From: Betaproteobacteria bacterium
GTDB lineage: Bacteria > Pseudomonadota > Gammaproteobacteria > Burkholderiales > SG8-39
NCBI GenBank assembly: GCA_005888925.1
Contig: VBCP01000191.1
Location: forward strand, 1-8,146
DNA length: 8,146 nt
Direction of reading: 5' to 3'
How positions within the stretch are numbered: the stretch's first letter is position 1; each line of letters starts with the position of its first letter. Position numbers and translations under genes: made by a program. Shown in pieces: positions 1 to 6,202 of the stretch. The notes beneath the pieces were generated by a model. That model was not told where the DNA came from, ran no database searches, and saw only the letters and a list, made by a program, of their open reading frames with translations.

Positions 1-221
1 CTTACGTCGGCATGCCCAACATCCTTGCCGGCGAGCGCTTGGTGCCGGAGCTGCTGCAGGACCAGGCCACGCCAGCAAACCTGGCGGGCGCACTGCTGAC
101 ATTGCTGCGCGACACAGCGGCGCAGCACCGCCAGGTCGAGCGCTTCCGCGAATTCCACCAGCTGCTGCGCCAGAACACCGCGGAGAAGGCCGCCGATGCC
201 GTCCTCAGCGTCCTCAAATAG
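1..221 (+). CDS. lpxB: Lipid-A-disaccharide synthase, C-terminal 73 residues (partial)
   Basis: The reading frame is open from the left edge (first full codon at position 3) to TAG at 219-221, so only the C-terminus is present. LpxB is a peripheral inner-membrane glycosyltransferase that joins UDP-diacylglucosamine to lipid X, giving the disaccharide core of lipid A. The segment reads VGMPNILAGERLVPELLQ and then an Ala/Thr/Pro stretch and a helical tail. This matches the family's conserved C-terminal block (Pro-Asn-(I/V)-(L/I)-Ala-Gly, then Val-Pro-Glu-Leu-Leu-Gln), followed by the usual closing helices. It is followed at once by rnhB, which starts inside the last codons; lpxB-rnhB is a common order in beta- and gammaproteobacteria. 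The catalytic N-terminal part lies outside the window. I see no sign of damage. Confidence 0.93.
   Translation, partial: YVGMPNILAGERLVPELLQDQATPANLAGALLTLLRDTAAQHRQVERFREFHQLLRQNTAEKAADAVLSVLK
182..189 (+). promoter_or_regulatory. Ribosome binding site for rnhB
   Basis: GGAGAAGG lies within the last codons of lpxB, 6-10 nt before ATG 196. It supports that start over GTG 223 or GTG 241, and suggests that lpxB and rnhB are translated from one message. Confidence 0.55.
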
Positions 222-1047
222 CGTGCCGAATCGATCCCTAGTGTGCGGCGTCGACGAAGCCGGCCGCGGGCCGCTCGCCGGCCCGGTGTATGCCGGCGCC
301 GTGATCCTCGACCCGGCGCGCCGCATCAACGGCCTTGCCGACTCCAAAGTGCTGACGGCCGAGCGGCGCGAAGTGCTCGCCGCGCGCATCAAGCAGCGCG
401 CCATCGCCTGGGCGGTGGCCTTCGCCAGCGTCGAGGAGATCGACCGCTTCAACATCTTCCACGCCTCGATGCTCGCGATGCGGCGCGCCGTCGCGGCGCT
501 CCCGATCCAGCCGAGCGAAGCGCTCATTGACGGCAACTCCTGCCCGCCGGGCCTCGGCTGCCCGGCGCGCGCGATCGTCGACGGCGACGCGAGCGAGCGG
601 CCGATTTCCGCCGCCTCAATCCTCGCCAAGACTGCGCGCGACGCCGAGATGACGGCGCTGCACGACCGTTATCCGCAGTACGGCTTCGACAAGCACAAGG
701 GCTACGCCACGGCCGAGCATCTCGAGGCGCTCGGGCGCGCCGGCCCCTGCGAGATCCACCGGCGCAGCTTCTACGCGGTGGGCATCTTCTTCCAGGGCGA
801 TCTCTTTGCGGAGAGCTGGAACGCGATGGCCGAGCGGCTGCGCATCCGCAGCTACCGCATGTGCTGCGACGCGGTGAAGCTCACCATGGGTCAGCGCGTT
901 CCCATCAAGCAATTCGACCAGCAGCGCCGCCGGCTGCAGCGCACCTATGCCGACGTGCGCACCGCAAGCGATGCGGCCGGTCACGTCGACCTGGTGGACG
1001 ACCTGCTGCGCAAGGCAAGGCTGGAACTCCGCAGCAAGCGCAACTGA
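196..1047 (+). CDS. rnhB: Ribonuclease HII with an unusual C-terminal extension
   Basis: RNase HII nicks the RNA strand of RNA/DNA hybrids and starts removal of single ribonucleotides from DNA. The family's acidic metal ligands are all visible: D20 and E21 in GVDEAGRGPLAGP, D112 in IDGN, and D131 in VDGD. ISAASILAKTARDAEM, QYGFDKHKGY and the HRRSF block (188-192) are also intact. Start: ATG 196 has GGAG at 182-185 about 10 nt upstream and overlaps lpxB by 26 nt; GTG 223 is a possible alternative. The length is odd. Typical bacterial enzymes such as the E. coli one (about 198 residues) stop some ten residues after HRRSF, but this one runs on to 283. Residues 193-283 are basic and probably helical (two adjacent Cys, then a run rich in Gln and Arg). 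Their codons keep the G/C-ending preference of the gene, so they look truly coding. I do not recognise this extension. Core assignment is firm; the extension's role is unknown. Confidence 0.95.
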   Translation: MPSSASSNSVPNRSLVCGVDEAGRGPLAGPVYAGAVILDPARRINGLADSKVLTAERREVLAARIKQRAIAWAVAFASVEEIDRFNIFHASMLAMRRAVAALPIQPSEALIDGNSCPPGLGCPARAIVDGDASERPISAASILAKTARDAEMTALHDRYPQYGFDKHKGYATAEHLEALGRAGPCEIHRRSFYAVGIFFQGDLFAESWNAMAERLRIRSYRMCCDAVKLTMGQRVPIKQFDQQRRRLQRTYADVRTASDAAGHVDLVDDLLRKARLELRSKRN

Positions 1048-1805
1048 TCCGGTCGAAAGACAACGCGCAGGTCAAACGCTGGGCCAAGCTCATGCGCGAC
1101 GGCCGCCTGCGGCGGGCCGAGCGCCGCGTGGTGGTCGAGGGCCCGCATCTCGTCGCCGCGGCTCTAGCAGCCGGCCTCAAGCCCATCGCCATCCTCGGCA
1201 CGGAAGCCGCGCTCGCCAAGCCCGAGGTGGCCTCGCTCGTGCGCCAGTCGAAGCTCACCCCGGTCGTCCTTTCGCCCGCGGTTTTCCGCGCCATCGCCGA
1301 CGCCGAGACGCCGCCGGGCATCGCCGCCGAACTTCCGCTCCCGGACGTGCAGCGTCCCGGCCCATCGGTGTTTCTCGAGGGCGTGCAGGATGCCGGCAAC
1401 GTCGGCGCGATCATCCGCAGCGCCGCCGCCTTCGGCGCCGGCGCGCTGATCGTCGACCGGCAGTGCGCCGATCCCTGGTCGCCGAAGGTGTTGCGCGCCG
1501 GGATGGGCGGCCACTTTGCCATCGGCATCCGGCAGGTGGACGACCTCGGCGCCGCCATCGCCGCCTTCGGCGGCAGGATCATTTGCACGGTGGTACACGG
1601 CGGCCGGCCGTTGCGCGCGGCCGACCTGTCGGGCCGCGTTGCCTGGGCGTTTGGCGCCGAGGGCGCTGGACTGAGCGCAGGCATCCTGTCCGGAGCGAGC
1701 GAGCGCGTCACCATTCCGATGGCCGGGGGCGAGTCGCTCAACGTCGCCGCGGCGGCGGCGATCTGTCTCTATGAGGCCTTTAGTAGACCTGGCGGTGGAT
1801 CCTGA
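1044..1805 (+). CDS. TrmH/SpoU-family RNA 2'-O-methyltransferase, probable CTG start
   Basis: A 253-residue SPOUT enzyme predicted to transfer a methyl group from S-adenosylmethionine to a ribose 2'-OH of rRNA or tRNA. It has an N-terminal substrate-binding region (about 1-95) and then a knotted SpoU domain. The three SpoU motifs are present: NVGAIIRSAAAFGA with N119 and R125; FGAEGAGLS with E206; and IPMAGGESLNVAAAAAICLYEA with S231 and N233. The start is the difficulty. The family's N-terminal pattern (hydrophobic-S-x-D/E-N-x-x-VKR...EG) is read from IRSKDNAQVKRW onward. The only ATG upstream, at 861, would prepend 61 residues that are an out-of-frame reading of rnhB, and the next ATG, 1092, would cut off the conserved block. 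CTG 1044 overlaps the rnhB stop as CTGA, like the usual ATGA coupling, and is my choice. The 3' end overlaps ppsR tail-to-tail by 26 nt. The family is clear, but the modified nucleotide cannot be told, so no symbol is given. Confidence 0.87.
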   Translation: MIRSKDNAQVKRWAKLMRDGRLRRAERRVVVEGPHLVAAALAAGLKPIAILGTEAALAKPEVASLVRQSKLTPVVLSPAVFRAIADAETPPGIAAELPLPDVQRPGPSVFLEGVQDAGNVGAIIRSAAAFGAGALIVDRQCADPWSPKVLRAGMGGHFAIGIRQVDDLGAAIAAFGGRIICTVVHGGRPLRAADLSGRVAWAFGAEGAGLSAGILSGASERVTIPMAGGESLNVAAAAAICLYEAFSRPGGGS

Positions 1806-2604
1806 GCTCGCGCAGTATGGTGGTGGCGATCTCCTCGATCGACTTGCTGGTCGAGTTGATGCTGTGGATGCCTTCGCGCCGCATCAGGGTCTCGGCTTCC
1901 TCGACCTCGTAGCGGCAGTTGTCGAGCGCCGCATAGCGGCTGTCGGGCCGGCGTTCCTTGCGGATTTCGTGCAGCCGCTCGGGAGCGATGGTCAGGCCGA
2001 AGAGCTTGGGCTTCTGCGGGCGCAGCGCCTCCGGCAGCTTGGCGCGGTGGAAATCCTCGGGGATCAGGGGGTAGTTGGCGGCCTTGACGCCGAACTGCAG
2101 CGCGAGATATAGGCTGGTCGGCGTCTTGCCGCTGCGCGACACACCGATCAGGATCACGTCGGCCTGCCCCAGCTCGCGGTGCGAAGCGCCATCGTCGTGC
2201 GCCATGGCGAAATTGATCGCTTCCATGCGCTGCTGGTATTCCTTCTTGTCCATGGCGCTGTGCGAGCGTCCGATCGTATGGCTCGATTTCACGCCAAGCC
2301 CCGCTTCGAGCGGGTCGATGAAGGTCTCGAAGAAATCCACGAACAGCGCATTCGCGCGCCGGATTACCCCGCGCACGTCCTGATTGACCAGCGTCGAGAA
2401 GACCACCGGCTGGCCATTGCCGGTCGCGGCTTCGGCCTCGATGCGCGCGAGGCAATCCTCGGCTTTCTCGGCGCTGTCGACGAAGGGCAGGGTGACTTGA
2501 TTGAACTCCATGCCTTCGAACTGGGTCAGCAGGCTGTGGCCGAGCATCTGCGCCGTGATGCCCGTGCCATCGGAAACGAAGAACACCGTGCGGCGCTGCG
2601 TCAT
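1780..2604 (-). CDS. ppsR: PEP synthase regulatory protein (bifunctional kinase/pyrophosphorylase)
   Basis: A 274-residue member of the PPSR (DUF299) family, close to the E. coli length of about 277. In characterised members the enzyme uses ADP to phosphorylate a threonine next to the catalytic histidine of PEP synthase, which inactivates it, and removes that phosphate by phosphorolysis with Pi, giving pyrophosphate. Visible landmarks are the N-terminal VFFVSDGTGITAQMLG block, SSHTIGRSHSAMD (108-119), the P-loop-like GVSRSGKTPTS (154-164) and a C-terminal NSTSKSIEEIA segment. The start is ATG at 2604-2602: an in-frame stop lies 18 nt further upstream, and no earlier ATG is available. No Shine-Dalgarno sequence is visible before it. 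The gene is divergent from its presumed target ppsA across 18 bp, which fits a joint regulator/target module. Its 3' end overlaps the methyltransferase gene by 26 nt. Confidence 0.95.
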   Translation of the reverse strand: MTQRRTVFFVSDGTGITAQMLGHSLLTQFEGMEFNQVTLPFVDSAEKAEDCLARIEAEAATGNGQPVVFSTLVNQDVRGVIRRANALFVDFFETFIDPLEAGLGVKSSHTIGRSHSAMDKKEYQQRMEAINFAMAHDDGASHRELGQADVILIGVSRSGKTPTSLYLALQFGVKAANYPLIPEDFHRAKLPEALRPQKPKLFGLTIAPERLHEIRKERRPDSRYAALDNCRYEVEEAETLMRREGIHSINSTSKSIEEIATTILRELRIHRQVY

Positions 2605-2622
2605 GGATAAAATACTAGGCTA
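2605..2622. promoter_or_regulatory. 18-bp divergent ppsR/ppsA start region with TAAAAT box
   Basis: This short A/T-rich gap is the only non-coding DNA between ppsR and ppsA. On the + strand TAAAAT (2608-2613) matches the sigma-70 -10 consensus at five of six positions. A start site about seven bases further on would fall at 2620-2621, almost at the ppsA ATG (2623). No convincing -35 hexamer is seen at the right distance. On the - strand TAGTAT is a weaker -10 candidate for ppsR. Promoter elements must reach into the opposing coding sequences. The call is an inference from position and one hexamer. Confidence 0.35.
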
Positions 2623-5010
2623 ATGCGCGTAGCGTGGCTAAAAGATCTGCGGCTCGCAGATCTCCCGCAGGTCGGCGGCAAGAACGCCTCGCTGGGTGAA
2701 ATGACCGCCGCGCTTTCGGCCGCCGGCATCCGCGTGCCCGGCGGCTTCGCCACCACCGCCGATGCCTTCCGCGAGTTCCTCGCCGCCGATGGGCTCGACC
2801 GGCGTATCGACCAGAAGCTGAAAAGCCTCGACTGCGACGACGTCAATGCACTCGCGGCCTGCGGCAAGGAGATCCGCTCCTGGATCGACAAGGCCCCGTT
2901 CCCTACCGAACTTGAACGAGACATTCGTTCTTATTATCAGAAGCTTGAATCTCAAACCTCAGGTGATGCCTCATTCGCCGTGCGCTCCTCGGCGACGGCG
3001 GAAGATCTGCCCGAAGCGTCCTTCGCCGGCCAGCAGGAAACCTTCCTTAACATCCGCGGCGCGGACAACGTGCTCGCGGCGATGCGGCACGTGTTCGCTT
3101 CGCTTTATAACGACCGCGCCATCTCCTATCGGGTGCACCAGGGATTCGCCCATGCCGACGTGGCGCTCTCGGCGGCGGTGCAGCAGATGGTACGCAGCGA
3201 CCTCGGCTCGAGCGGCGTCCTCTTCACGCTGGACACCGAATCGGGCTTCCGCGATGTGGTGTTCATCACCTCGTCCTACGGCTTGGGCGAGATGATCGTC
3301 CAGGGCGCCGTCAACCCGGACGAGTTCTACGTCCACAAGCCGCTGCTCGAGCGCGGCAAGCCCGCCATCGTGCGCCGCGCCCTGGGCTCCAAGCTGCAGA
3401 AAATGGTCTTTGGCAGCTCGCGCGAGGCCGGCAAGTCGACCCGCACGATCGATGTGCCCGAGGCCGAACGCCATCGTTTCTCGCTGACGGACGCCGAAGT
3501 GCTGGAGCTTGCCCGCTACGCGGTCGCGATCGAGCGCCACTACGGCCGGCCGATGGACATCGAGTGGGGCAAGGACGGCAACGACGGCAAGCTCTACATC
3601 CTGCAGGCGCGCCCCGAGACCGTGAAGTCGCGCAAGCGCGATGTCGAGGAGCGCTTCGCGCTGAAGGGCAGCTCGCGCGTGCTGGTGACCGGCCGCGCCA
3701 TAGGCCACAAGATCGGCAGCGGCACGGTGCGCATCGTGCCCGACGCGTCGCAGATGTCGCGCGTGAAGCAGGGCGACGTGCTCGTCACGGACATGACCGA
3801 CCCGAACTGGGAGCCGGTGATGAAGCTCGCGGCGGCGATCATCACCAACCGCGGCGGGCGCACCTGCCACGCGGCGATCATCGCGCGCGAGCTCGGCATT
3901 CCGGCCGTCGTCGGCTGCGGCGACGCCACCGACCGGCTGAAGGACGGCCAGGCGGTGACCGTCTCCTGCGCCGAGGGCGACACCGGCAGCGTGTTCGACG
4001 GCCTGCTGCCCTTCGAGGTCTCGAGCCGCGAGCGCGGCGAGATGCCGCGCATCCCGGTCAAGATCGCGATGAACGTCGGCAACCCGCAGCTCGCCTTTGA
4101 ATTCGCGCAGCTGCCCAATGCCGGCGTCGGCCTGGCGCGCCTCGAATTCATCATCAACAACGAGATCGGCGTGCATCCGCGCGCCTGCCTCGACTATCCG
4201 AAGCTCGAAGGGACGCTCAAGCGCAAGGTGGAGGAGGCGACGCGGGGGTATCCAGACCCGCGAACCTTCTTCATCGAGAAAATGGTGGAAGGCGTCGCCA
4301 CCATCGCCGCGGCCTTCTGGCCGAAGCCGGTGATCGTGCGCCTGTCGGACTTCAAGTCGAACGAATACCGCAAGCTGCTCGGCGGCGAGCGCTACGAGCC
4401 CGACGAAGAGAACCCGATGCTCGGCTTCCGCGGCGCCGCGCGCTACATCGCGCCGAGCTTCCGCGAATGCTTCGAGCTCGAGTGCGTGGCGCTGCGCAAG
4501 GTGCGCGAGACGCTCGGGCTCACCAACGTCGAGCTGATGGTGCCTTTCGTGCGTACGCTGGGCGAAGCGAAGCAGGTTTTGGCGTCGATGGAAAACCACG
4601 GCCTGAAGCGCGGCAGCAACGGCCTGCGCATCGTCATGATGTGCGAGCTGCCCTCGAACGCCGTGCTGGCCGAGCAGTTCCTCGAGCTGTTCGACGGCTT
4701 CTCCATCGGCTCGAACGACCTCACGCAGCTGACCCTGGGCCTGGACCGCGACTCGGGCCTGGTGGCGGAGACCTTCGACGAGCGCGACGCGGCGGTGAAG
4801 GTGATGCTCGCGATGGCGATCCGCGCCTGCCGCAAGCAGGGCAAATACGTCGGCATCTGCGGCCAGGGTCCTTCCGATCACCCCGATCTCGCCCGCTGGC
4901 TGATGGAGCAGGGCATCGAGAGCCTGTCGCTCAACCCGGATACGGTGGTCGCGACCTGGATGGCGCTCGCAGAACCCCCACCTCCGGCGAAAAAATCAGC
5001 GACTGCGTAG
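2623..5010 (+). CDS. ppsA: Phosphoenolpyruvate synthase (pyruvate, water dikinase)
   Basis: A 795-residue cytosolic enzyme converting pyruvate + ATP + water to PEP + AMP + Pi, the entry to gluconeogenesis from C3 compounds. Three domains are clear. The N-terminal ATP-binding domain (about 10-335) has VGGKNASLGEM, RSSATAED (121-128) and ILQARPETV. The swivelling phosphohistidine domain has GGRTCHAAIIARELGIPAV, with catalytic H416; T414 sits where PpsR phosphorylates the E. coli enzyme. The C-terminal TIM barrel (about 450-780) has GSNDLTQLTLG (696-706) and VGICGQGPSD with the conserved C746. The length matches the family (E. coli 792). ATG 2623 is forced by an in-frame TAA at 2608-2610 and by the conserved N-terminal motif. 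Only AGG at 2617-2619 could serve as a Shine-Dalgarno, and it is too close for a good one. The gene ends in a Pro/Ala/Lys-rich tail and overlaps smpB by 15 nt. A 50-bp patch at 2911-2960 is only 40% GC. Nothing suggests inactivation. Confidence 0.97.
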   Translation: MRVAWLKDLRLADLPQVGGKNASLGEMTAALSAAGIRVPGGFATTADAFREFLAADGLDRRIDQKLKSLDCDDVNALAACGKEIRSWIDKAPFPTELERDIRSYYQKLESQTSGDASFAVRSSATAEDLPEASFAGQQETFLNIRGADNVLAAMRHVFASLYNDRAISYRVHQGFAHADVALSAAVQQMVRSDLGSSGVLFTLDTESGFRDVVFITSSYGLGEMIVQGAVNPDEFYVHKPLLERGKPAIVRRALGSKLQKMVFGSSREAGKSTRTIDVPEAERHRFSLTDAEVLELARYAVAIERHYGRPMDIEWGKDGNDGKLYILQARPETVKSRKRDVEERFALKGSSRVLVTGRAIGHKIGSGTVRIVPDASQMSRVKQGDVLVTDMTDPNWEPVMKLAAAIITNRGGRTCHAAIIARELGIPAVVGCGDATDRLKDGQAVTVSCAEGDTGSVFDGLLPFEVSSRERGEMPRIPVKIAMNVGNPQLAFEFAQLPNAGVGLARLEFIINNEIGVHPRACLDYPKLEGTLKRKVEEATRGYPDPRTFFIEKMVEGVATIAAAFWPKPVIVRLSDFKSNEYRKLLGGERYEPDEENPMLGFRGAARYIAPSFRECFELECVALRKVRETLGLTNVELMVPFVRTLGEAKQVLASMENHGLKRGSNGLRIVMMCELPSNAVLAEQFLELFDGFSIGSNDLTQLTLGLDRDSGLVAETFDERDAAVKVMLAMAIRACRKQGKYVGICGQGPSDHPDLARWLMEQGIESLSLNPDTVVATWMALAEPPPPAKKSATA
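2643..2663. repeat. Perfect 9-bp inverted repeat inside the start of ppsA
   Basis: The arms are AGATCTGCG (2643-2651) and CGCAGATCT (2655-2663), separated by GCT. The repeat covers ppsA codons 7-14, about 20 nt after the ATG. As RNA it would be a GC-rich stem with a three-base loop near the site of initiation; as DNA it is a symmetrical site suited to a dimeric regulator. The pairing is read directly from the sequence; its function is inferred. Confidence 0.5.
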
Positions 5011-5439
5011 CAGGCGCTGCTTCTCCCGATTCCATTCCTTTTCGCGCTGGTCGGCGCGCTTGTCGTGCTGCAGCTTGCCGCGGGCAAGCGCCACTTCCAG
5101 CTTGATGCGGCTTTTCGCGTAATGCAGATTGAGCGGGATCAGCGAATAGCCGCGCTGCTCGACCTTGCCGATCAGGCGCCGGATCTCCTCCGCGTGCATC
5201 AGGAGCTTGCGCGTGCGCGTCGGATCGGGGACGTAATGCGTCGACACGGTGGGCAGGGGGCTGATGTGGGCGCCGATGAGGTACAGTTCCGCGCCGCGCA
5301 CCATCACGTAGCCCTCGCCGATCTGCGCGCGCCCGGCGCGGATCGCCTTCACCTCCCAGCCCTGCAGCGCGAGCCCCGCCTCGTAGCGCTCCTCGATGAA
5401 ATAATCGTGGGACGCCTTGCGGTTGTCGACTATGGACAT
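4996..5439 (-). CDS. smpB: SsrA-binding protein SmpB
   Basis: SmpB binds tmRNA and delivers it to stalled ribosomes for trans-translation, so that incomplete proteins are tagged and the ribosome is released. The 147 residues carry the family hallmarks in order: HDYFIEERYEAGLALQGWEVKAIRAGRAQ (11-39), LIGAHISPL (54-62), the RKLLMH segment (77-82), the RGYSLIPL block (96-103) and KLQHDKR (122-128). After these comes the basic C-terminal tail, which in characterised SmpB enters the mRNA channel. Start: the frame stays open to 5706, but only ATG 5439 gives the normal N-terminus MSIVDNRKASHDYF; the rest lies antisense to ratA and reads as noise. No Shine-Dalgarno is visible. The gene is divergent from ratA across 15 bp and convergent with ppsA, overlapping it by 15 nt. 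The tmRNA gene ssrA is not in the window. Confidence 0.97.
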   Translation of the reverse strand: MSIVDNRKASHDYFIEERYEAGLALQGWEVKAIRAGRAQIGEGYVMVRGAELYLIGAHISPLPTVSTHYVPDPTRTRKLLMHAEEIRRLIGKVEQRGYSLIPLNLHYAKSRIKLEVALARGKLQHDKRADQREKEWNREKQRLLRSR

Positions 5440-5454
5440 GAAGAATTTTAGTGC
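5440..5454. promoter_or_regulatory. 15-bp divergent smpB/ratA start region with TAAAAT box
   Basis: The gap is A/T-rich. On the - strand TAAAAT (5450 down to 5445) matches the -10 consensus at five of six positions, and the predicted start site would fall at or next to the smpB ATG (5439). I see no -35 hexamer and no Shine-Dalgarno for either gene. The same hexamer appears in the ppsR/ppsA gap. Function is inferred. Confidence 0.33.
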
Positions 5455-5895
5455 ATGAAGGAGATCGCCCGATCGGCGATCGTCGAGCACTCCGCCGCGC
5501 AGATGTATGCGCTGGTCGACGACATCGAGGCGTATCCGCGGTTCTTGCCGTGGTGCCTGGAGGCACGCGCCGAGCCGCTCGGCGACAAGAAGCGCGCGAC
5601 GCTCACCGTCGGCCTGCGTGGCATCCGGCAGTCGTTCACTACGCTGAACGACAACCGCCCCGCCGAGACCATCGACATGCGCCTCGTGGTGGGCCCCTTC
5701 AAGCATTTTTCGGCAGCCTGGCGCTTCGCGCCGCTCTCCGAGCGCGCCTGCGAGATCGCGTTCTCCGTGCGCTACGAGTTCGCGAGCCGCGCGCTAAGCA
5801 AGCTGCTCGAGCCGCTGTTCGACGAGATTGCCGACACGATGGTCGACGCGTTCAAGCGCCGCGCGGACGAGCTGCATGGCGACCATCCGCGTTGA
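5455..5895 (+). CDS. ratA: RatA/CoQ10-binding START-family protein
   Basis: A 146-residue protein of the Coq10/RatA family (polyketide cyclase/START fold). E. coli RatA was described as a toxin that binds 50S subunits and blocks 70S assembly. The eukaryotic relative COQ10 binds coenzyme Q, so a ubiquinone-related role is also possible. Family signs are the N-terminal IARSAIVEHSAAQMYALVDD, the hallmark YPRFLPWC (27-34), the GPFKHFSAAWRF segment in mid-protein, and the C-terminal amphipathic helix LLEPLFDEIADTMVDAFKRRA. The start at ATG 5455 is forced by an in-frame TAG at 5449-5451. No Shine-Dalgarno precedes it. It overlaps rnfH by 20 nt, which implies co-translation, and is divergent from smpB, a classic arrangement. 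The family is certain; which biochemical role applies here is not. Confidence 0.93.
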   Translation: MKEIARSAIVEHSAAQMYALVDDIEAYPRFLPWCLEARAEPLGDKKRATLTVGLRGIRQSFTTLNDNRPAETIDMRLVVGPFKHFSAAWRFAPLSERACEIAFSVRYEFASRALSKLLEPLFDEIADTMVDAFKRRADELHGDHPR

Positions 5896-6181
5896 AGTGG
5901 TGTACGCGCGCCCCGAGGGCGCAGACGCCGTCACGGTGCGCCTGGCGTCCGACGCGACGGTCGCGGACGCGCTCGTCGCCTCGGGAATCCTGCAGCGCCA
6001 TCCCGAGGCTCTGGGCAGCAAGGTCGGCATCTTCGGCAAGCTGGTAGCGCACGACGTCCGCATTGCCGATGGCGACCGGGTCGAGATTTACCGACCGCTC
6101 GCGATCGATCCGAAGGAAGCGCGCCGCGCGCGGGCGAAGCAAAGCAAAGCCGCTAGAGCCCGTCGGAAGCGCGTACGATGA
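5876..6181 (+). CDS. rnfH: RnfH/RatB ubiquitin-like (beta-grasp) protein
   Basis: A 101-residue member of the RnfH (UPF0125) family, a small beta-grasp fold often encoded beside ratA and called RatB there. In E. coli it was paired with RatA as a presumed toxin-antitoxin operon, but antitoxin activity was not shown, and its function is unsettled. Seen here: RVEVVYARPEG at the N-terminus, ATVADALVASGIL (27-39), VGIFGKLV (50-57) and the signature GDRVEIYRPL (66-75) followed by DPKEARR. The last 20 residues are very rich in Lys, Arg and Ala. Start: ATG 5876 gives the standard N-terminus; the frame opens earlier (ATG 5828), but that part is antiparallel noise inside ratA. It overlaps the ratA stop by 20 nt. 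A 21-nt gap separates it from the next gene. Confidence 0.92.
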   Translation: MATIRVEVVYARPEGADAVTVRLASDATVADALVASGILQRHPEALGSKVGIFGKLVAHDVRIADGDRVEIYRPLAIDPKEARRARAKQSKAARARRKRVR

Positions 6182-6202
6182 CCCGCTGACAAAGGCGGAC
6201 AA

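Noticed and set aside
861..1043. N-terminal extension of the RNA methyltransferase from ATG 861
   Set aside because: The 61 residues are an out-of-frame reading of rnhB, rich in Arg/Ala/Pro/His, and family similarity begins only after 1044.
905..1741. A 278-residue open frame on the - strand opposite the methyltransferase
   Set aside because: Ser/Arg/Ala/Pro-rich mirror translation without motifs; the + strand gene carries all SpoU motifs.
2179..2610. A 143-residue open frame on the + strand opposite ppsR
   Set aside because: Mirror of ppsR codons; no motif, and ppsR is a clear family member.
2971..4881. A 636-residue open frame antisense to ppsA
   Set aside because: It lies wholly within ppsA, whose protein is conserved throughout. 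Its translation is Ala/Arg/His/Val-rich with no motif, which is the expected mirror of G/C-ending codons.
5440..5706. Upstream extension of smpB
   Set aside because: It lies antisense to ratA, has no SmpB similarity, and the standard N-terminus begins at 5439.
5455..6181. ratA-rnfH as a new toxin-antitoxin system
   Set aside because: The pair is already described as ratAB and is widely conserved. Antitoxin activity of RatB was not shown, and RatA may act in quinone biology, so nothing new is claimed.
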